Assembly: GCA_035582835.1 (NCBI GenBank) | Contig: JAYKAV010003424.1 | Location: 30,830 to 94,829 of the forward strand | DNA from: Phoebastria nigripes | Lineage: Eukaryota > Chordata > Aves > Procellariiformes > Diomedeidae | Reading direction: 5' to 3' | Length of the DNA: 64,000 bases | In this document: positions 57,540-64,000 of the stretch, one piece after another | How positions within the stretch are numbered: position 1 is the stretch's first letter | Layout of the letters: the number at the start of each line of letters is the position of its first letter | Translations under genes and position numbers: made by a program | Notes under the pieces: model-generated | Database searches by the model: none | What the model was told of the DNA's origin: nothing | What the model saw: only the letters and a program-made list of their open reading frames with translations

Positions 57540-60376
57540 CATCTTTTAAACACCAAAAAAAAGGGGAATAATTTCACTTCATGCACAATGAAAGGAGGTA
57601 CAGCTTCAAATAAGAAGATAGGATTACAAAATACAATACTAGGTAGGCAATTTATTATAGGTAAAAAATCTAATGAGCATTTGGAAGCTTAAAACATGTT
57701 ATTCCTATTTAAAAATAAAAAATGCAGAAGACTAAATTCCATTGACTTTTATTAAGAAACACCTGAGGTAGGATTCAGTTATAGACATTGGTGGGCAGTG
57801 CCAGTACCAGATTTCTGAACAAAAGGGATCAAAGGCATCAAAGTTTCAATTGTCCCACAAGGTCCCTATAGTAAAAGAAAGAGATTTAGTCATGTGACAT
57901 TTCCAAATAGTAAATGGAAGTGAAGGAGTTCATAGGCTACAGGGAAAAGACCATCAAACAAGCCAAAAGCAAAACAACTGTCATTTTGACCTAGGAAAGA
58001 ATTCCTTACCAACCATAGATATGGTGGTGATCAGCTTAACCCAAAGGAAGACAAATTAGTAGAGAAGAGCACACTGTTCTCCAACTTGATAACTTACTCT
58101 AGCTGTTAATTTCCATTCTGTCAGAGAAAGACTGAAAAATAAACAAATACAAACAAAAATTGGAACCAAGTAATTGATCAAAACAGATTTTTCTTCTTCC
58201 CTAGCCACTTGGTGGTTAATTGAAGCACTGAGAATGGAATAAATTTTAAACACANACAGATAAAATACACAATCAAATTCTTTAGAGAAACCAAGGTAGC
58301 ATATACTGCAATAGTTCTATCCTGAAGAACTGGATTATTCTACCACTTAGTCCTTCCCAGAAACTCATGAAACTAAATCTGAAAACAACAACTTGTTCTC
58401 ATTAGCCCTTCGAGAACTGGGTTTCAAACAACCTTTAAGCTCATTTGTGTATGGATCACACATGTGAATTTGATGAGTATGAATGAACTTAACTCTAAAT
58501 CAAAGAAAACATCTGTTTGAGCATCTGCAAAGATAACTAACTAAGCTTCACATAGCTCTAACGGTAATAAACTCACAGGCTAGAGCATACTACCTTGGAG
58601 TTACTTATTCAAGTAAGTTTAAATCTCTGGAGACTATTTTTCTCTAGCTGCAGTTTTCACATATTAAGAAATATATAAGGCACAAAAAGCTATCGTTTCC
58701 AAGGTCTAGTTTACATTAGATTTCATGTGGAACATGATAAATATTGATTTTCTCCCTGAAGTATGAAAAGATCTAACTAGGAAACAGTCAATAGTATAGA
58801 CTAATAGGCAGACACAGAATTCAAGGGCTCTGTCATCTATCATATTGGTTCTAATAGGATTTTCAAGTATATGTAGAGGTTATCATTCTATAACATTCTG
58901 TCTACCAATTACTCTCACAGACAGTTTAAAAAATGTACAAGAGTAGCAAAGCTATACAATGTACTAGCAAGCACACTTTGTAAACGATGATAGGATGATG
59001 CCATCATTACTCTGCCAATCATTTATGTTTTACTAGATAGCAAACTAAAGTATTTTGAAGAGAGGAATTGTGGGTTTTTTTCTCGTAGAAAAATATCTAG
59101 GGAGAAACGTGACGTAGGACCAAAAATATGCTACACAGAGGAATTTGTTGCAAAGGACATTGGAAAAACAGGTCAAAATGTATTTGGTTCAAATAAACAA
59201 CAAAGTTTGCATCCTATCTTGGACAACCAGTAGTTTTTAATCAATGAGAAAGTATTTTCAGTTAGATTCACCTTGAGTCTATATAAACCTAATTTGTTAT
59301 GTATAGTACAAAGGGATAAACAGTAGCCCATGTGAGCTTGAAGAACTTAAAATGGTGGAGAAAGGCTAAGATGGTAAAGAAGACATGGTTGCTCCTTTAA
59401 ACAGTGTAGTTGCCAGCTTCTCATGTTGCCTGCAGCACGTGCTATTGGTGTACAGGGCAGTCTGGCATGTGGCTTCAATCCTGTTCTAGCTGGATAAGTA
59501 CTTATGATGAAGCAATAAAGGTGGGTTCTCATTTTATGCTGAGAATTTGCAGGAGAGTGAGTCTTGCAGTTTCTCCTATGGCAATGCATAAGACAGTTTC
59601 TGAGCTGTCTTCACCTCCAGTGTATCTGCATCCAGGAAATTTGCCAGATTACCAGGGACTGGTAATTTTTGCCAGATCCGTTCTTCCATTTCTGTCTTAG
59701 ACAGTTTAATCTATGGAAAAAAGGTTGGAAGAGGAAGATGGACTAGTTAAGATTATAAATAATGAGGAAAGTTTTAACCAAAATCATTGGAACATTTTAC
59801 CAGGGACAAAATAACGACTGGAAAATTTATTTAATCTGTTTAATTAAACAAAATATTTCACTGTTAAAATTTGGGAGTCTTTTTGCTTGGTTTTTTTTTT
59901 TTTTTCAAATAACATTCAAATAATTGAAATCCTGTGGTCAGAACCTGCTCACGTAACTGCAGTATTACCGTTTGTTCTCATACCACCTGAAGGACAGCAC
60001 CTGTCCTAGTACAGACATTTAACAAGTAAGAAGCCTGGGAATTTGTCTGCAATCATTGCTTTGGTGCAACTCGTTGTTGCAATCTGTTTCGTATCAGGAA
60101 AGGCTGGAGGATTGGTGTCAGTTACAGGGTGGGTAGCTGATCTAGGGCCAGCACTGATTCATCACTGCTTCAGGTTTGTGAAGCTGCAGAGGGGTTGGTG
60201 CCTTTCCAGCATTCGGTGTATCTTAAACTGTGTGAAAATGCACACTCTCTTCTGACCAAACAGGGTAGAACTACTCTCCTGTGCAGTTTACAACTGTTTT
60301 TAATTTATGTTATATACATTGGTCTTATTTATTCTGAGAATTATCCTTTTTGTAACATATTTTAAAGTTTTACTTT

Positions 60377-60412
60377 AAAAATAAATTCTTCACATAAAAA
60401 TAAATTCTTCAC
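60377..60412. repeat. short tandem duplication, period 19
   Basis: aaaaataaattcttcac occurs twice exactly (60377-60393 and 60396-60412), separated by two bases. Confidence 0.9.
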
Positions 60413-61610
60413 AGCTCTCATTGGAATATAAATTCAAGAAAATGCATTGCATTGATTACAAGAAGCTGCAATCCCGTTCCCTACTGTCCCACTTGAACCA
60501 GCTCTGCTATGAAGCAACAGCTACACTCTGTACTTGCAGCTTCAAGGCACCACTAACTTGCTTGGCTGCCTCTTTACCTCTTCTACCTGATTCTCACGTT
60601 GTTAATAGTAGTCAAAATCATATTTGTTACCTATTTGCAGAGATATACCATTGAATTGTCTTCTCTGACAGGGCTTCTGAGAGTCATAACCCGATAGACC
60701 TGTTTCAAGTCTCTACAAATTGGAGACTGCAATGGAATTTGGCTAAGGTGATGCTCTCATGAATGAAAAATGCTCTTTTCTGATGTGGTCTTTCTCCAGA
60801 TAGGTATTTTTAGAAACTGTCCCATATATCTTTTTCTAACAGATAGTTTGTGACCAACCTATGGATTAAAATACATTATTAAACATCTTCACATAACCTT
60901 ATACAATGTTTATATTTGTAAAGATTGAGATCTCTTTATGGACAAGAAAGCAGACTATATATTCTAAGTAGAAGTTTACAATAAATAAAGCAATTAGCAC
61001 TAAACACGATATATCCATAAAAAGCAGTAAAGCTAGTCCAGATGGTCTTTTCCCGGTCCAAAAGTTTTGTATATTCTTATGTGTTATCTCAAGAGGCATC
61101 TACTGAGTCTGATTTCCCTAGGGTGAAGCACACAGCATATGGTATGCCTTCTCAGTGGTCAGTACTATGCTTTTAACACTCAATAATATCTTCCTTTTAC
61201 ATAAAACACAACAGGTTAACAGTACAAGTACTTCTTATATAATACAAATGCTCCTACCTGGATCATAAGTAACAGCAGTAGGAAGCAGCTGCCTGAAATA
61301 CAGTTACATGTATAATTCATTGCTATTGCAATAACAATTGGAATATCACATATTACATTAAGTTCTCAAAGTGTGTGCCTTGTTAACTATAATGACAATT
61401 TAAGGAAATGCTTAATTCTTTTTTTTAAAAAGTGATGAATTCTGGGTTTTTTGTATAATGAATATATTGTTACACATCATTCTGGTATTTGTTATATGGA
61501 ATAACCAAATCTATTTTCCTCTTATTTTAGATATCAATACTATAAAAAGTGTAGGATGTGATGGGAAAGAATAAGTAAGTTATCCATTAAGATGAAAGAA
61601 AGCTGAATAC

Positions 61611-61725
61611 AGTCTTTTCCCTCCTCCTTTCTTTCGTTCTTTCTTTCCTTTCTTCCTCCCACCCTCTCACCCTTCTCAGTCGTACTCTGTGTTTCTTCCC
61701 TTTTCTTTCTTTTTCTCTTTTTTAA
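61611..61725. repeat. polypyrimidine tract with CTTT units
   Basis: The plus strand is almost purely C and T from 61611 to 61677, with CTTT-like units (ctttctttcgttctttcttt), and again from 61690 to 61723. Simple sequence. The open frame starting at 61689 is a by-product. Confidence 0.85.
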
Positions 61726-63801
61726 ACAACAAAAATAATATGTGTTTCTTTACCATTTCTAGAATACAAGAACTCTGTTTTGCTTTTGTAATTCTGACTA
61801 AAATTATAGTCATCATTTTATATAAAGTTTGTATTATTTTGAGTGATGATACTCATTACTCTTTCATTATAAGAAGGCTGCAGAGGCAAAACTTCCAGGA
61901 TTTGAGAAGAAACTGTCTCTGCAGAGAAAATCCTGTATTAGGTGTGCATCTGCATGACACTAGGAAAATACTTATGTTATGGCGTCTGCTTTGAAAAGGC
62001 CTTAAAAAAAAAAGTTAAATCCATAATTAAATAATGTAATGAAAAATTGATAGAGAAGAAGGGCAGAAAATAGAATTATTTCATCCATGTACTGTACCAA
62101 TATCAGTTTATGGATGTTGTGGTTTAAACATGCTAACTATGCTAATACCCCTCACAGCAGCAAAACAGCTGAATAATATGTGTTGTGATGTCTGTAATGA
62201 CACTATTCCTTGCATTCAGTCTTGTTTCTTTCTTTTATCTTGGATCAGAAACAGCTTGCTGTTCTCTTCTTGTGTTGGTCTGTCCCTTTCTCCTTCAATC
62301 CAGAGTTAGCCATCCTGAAAGGGAAGCCATGTAGCCTGCTCATCTGTTTCATTGTTGAGGAATTCTAAAACACCTACACTAGTTTCAGCTAGTATTTAAC
62401 TTCAAATTTAAAAATACACTTGGCATTACAATAAGGAGTGGGCCACATTGGCTGTAAAACAAGAGTAGGACGCTGGTCAGAAAGAATTTGTTACCCAACC
62501 TTTCAAAAATGAAAGGTTAGCAATGCACCAAAGCATCTTCTTTCTTGAAAAGATGACATAGAAAATTGTTTGTGTAAGTGCATGTATGTTCACTACATCC
62601 TACATGTCATGAAGGATGACTGAAAAAACCTGAACAGTTCTGCTTACATAGTACATTTAAGAAATGCTTTGACTTCTCTGTCAATGATTTTTCATCAACA
62701 AGATTGAGTTTTTTGAAGTTAATTTTAAGCAATACATGATATATTACTTTGCTTTTGTGCAATTTATGATAATAACCCAAAGGATAAGGGGTTCAAATCA
62801 AATTAAAAATCAAAACTACATCATTTGGATAATTTTTTGTTATTGAGTCCACTGCACACTCATATTAGGCACTGTCATTCAGAGATACTACCAATGAAAT
62901 TGGAATAATTTTAGCAAAAGATTAAACAGATGGTCTCAGCAAACCCATCATTCCCAAGCAGTGATAAGATTAAGATAGAATGGAATTCCATTCAGAGTAT
63001 AAAGAAAATATCAATGACTGTGGTCAAACGATCAAATTTTTAAATGTAAAGAATATTTTTAAAACAAATAGAAACATAGGCTGGCTACTTAAAATATACC
63101 AATAAAGCATCCTGTTGCAATGGATTTTCTCACATTGCCTGGATATGTGCATAACTTTTCAAAAAAGATCCTCCCTTTAGAGGAATAAAGAGACAATTAG
63201 AAGACCACCTGGTCTTTTCGATGGTGTATGAATATAATTTCAGTGAAAGTGTCTTATGTCTTATCAAATTAGCATAAAAAAATGGGAATATAATTATTGA
63301 TAAAAAAGGGTAATGGGAATTTATGATGTGTTCATAATATGCAGAGCTCTGCCTACAAAAGTCAGTAGTGGACTGCATAGAAATATTATTCCTAACTCAT
63401 CTTTATTAAATGGAACATGCCTCAAAAGTACAGAGAAATAAGTCTACCTTTAAGATTAAGAGTACTAAGACTACATTCTCATAGGGCTGTTTCCCCAAGA
63501 ACACATACTGTGATTTATTTTGCAGAATCCGTCTCCAGTTAGTGAAATGTATTCTCCACTTTCAGCAAAACATTTATCGCTATAAGGAAATTTGAGGGAA
63601 AAAAACCCAACATTATTTAGGTCACATGTGATAATAAATAAGTGAAGAATTAGGGAAGTCAGGTTTGTTGTACCTCTCTCAGATGAAAAAATCCTAGCTG
63701 TGAAATTTACACCTTAAGCCATGAGAATTCATTAAGATTTTAGAGTACAGTATATGTACAAATACATTGTCATTCCGTTATTTGATTTTCAGGAATATAT
63801 G

Positions 63802-64000
63802 GAATCATAGAATCATAGAATAGTTTGGTTTGGAAGGGACCCTTAAAGGTCATCTAGTCCAACCATCCTGCCATGGGCAGGGACATCTTCAACTAGATCA
63901 GGTTGCTCAGAGACCCGTCCAACCTGACCTTGAATGTTGCCAGGGATGGGGCATCTACCACCTCTCTGGGAAACCTGTGCCAGTCTTTCACCACACTCAG
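63802..64000 (-). mobile_element. CR1 3' end, continues beyond window
   Basis: The plus strand starts with gaatcatagaatcatagaat and agtttggtttgg, then ggtcatctagtccaaccatc. The minus-strand ORF2 C terminus follows (segments ccgtccaacctgaccttgaa and atgccccatccctggcaaca when read in sense). It is nearly identical to the 20.7 and 51.3 kb copies over the visible 200 bases. The 5' extent lies outside the window. Confidence 0.95.

Larger units (their letters stand above)
57540..63801. other. AT-rich DNA without recognisable gene
   Basis: About 6.3 kb with no supported gene. It includes a 19-base-period tandem duplication (60377-60412), a polypyrimidine stretch (61611-61725) and a T run at 59891-59905. 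A segment near 59750-59810 (ggaaagttttaacc, attggaacattttaccaggg) faintly resembles an old CR1 3' region, but too weakly to call. Confidence 0.55.

Noticed and set aside
59700..59830. Very old CR1 3' fragment on the plus strand
   Set aside because: Only two short blocks (ggaaagttttaacc, attggaacattttaccaggg) resemble CR1, and no tail or frame supports it. Too weak to annotate.
62113..62135. LTR end, from tgttgtggtttaaac
   Set aside because: Only 12-13 bases match the LTR terminus and the following sequence differs completely. Likely chance.

Overview
The window reads as AT-rich, gene-poor DNA from a bird genome. The evidence is a dense layer of CR1 retrotransposons, recognised by the avian 3' end (the ATTCTATGAT-type tail and the segment reading tctagtccaacc on the opposite strand). 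There are also three solo LTRs of a family I associate with bird endogenous retroviruses, probably ERVL type. No host protein-coding gene, rRNA, tRNA or CRISPR array could be supported. The window could be intergenic or a large intron.

Layout. 0-5 kb: featureless AT-rich DNA with a 50-base T tract. 5.2-6.3 kb: CR1 copy (minus). 6.6-7.15 kb: GC-richer block with LTR-like architecture (plus). 11.1-11.6 kb: first copy of an unidentified dispersed repeat whose second copy is at 29.1-29.6 kb. 12.6 and 13.6 kb: an 85-base direct repeat. 15.2 kb: old CR1 tail. 17.3 and 18.9 kb: a 200-base diverged direct repeat. 20.7-23.8 kb: young CR1, solo LTR and old CR1. 32.8-33.1 kb: weak LTR-like block. 34.4-35.7 kb: CR1. 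40.4-41.4 kb: CAAA microsatellite, T46 tract and a solo LTR of a second subfamily. 44.4 kb: ancient CR1. 47.6 and 49.6 kb: short CR1 tails (plus). 51.3-54.7 kb: the longest CR1, covering most of ORF2, split by a nested solo LTR. 57.2 kb: CR1 (plus). 63.8 kb: CR1 running off the window end.

History. The CR1 copies span several ages. The 15.2, 22.9 and 44.4 kb copies are strongly diverged, and the 20.7 kb copy still has an unbroken 187-codon C-terminal reading frame. All three solo LTRs are flanked by 5-base target duplications. The nested LTR at 52.3 kb shows CpG loss and decayed duplications, and the LTR at 21.9 kb keeps its CpGs and a perfect duplication. All three LTRs carry the same CRE-type palindrome just upstream of a TATA-like element. 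These are the clearest candidate regulatory sequences in the window.

Limits. Family names and consensus comparisons come from memory and from comparing copies within the window. No alignment or database search was run. Element edges are accurate to roughly 5-20 bases, except where target duplications fix them.
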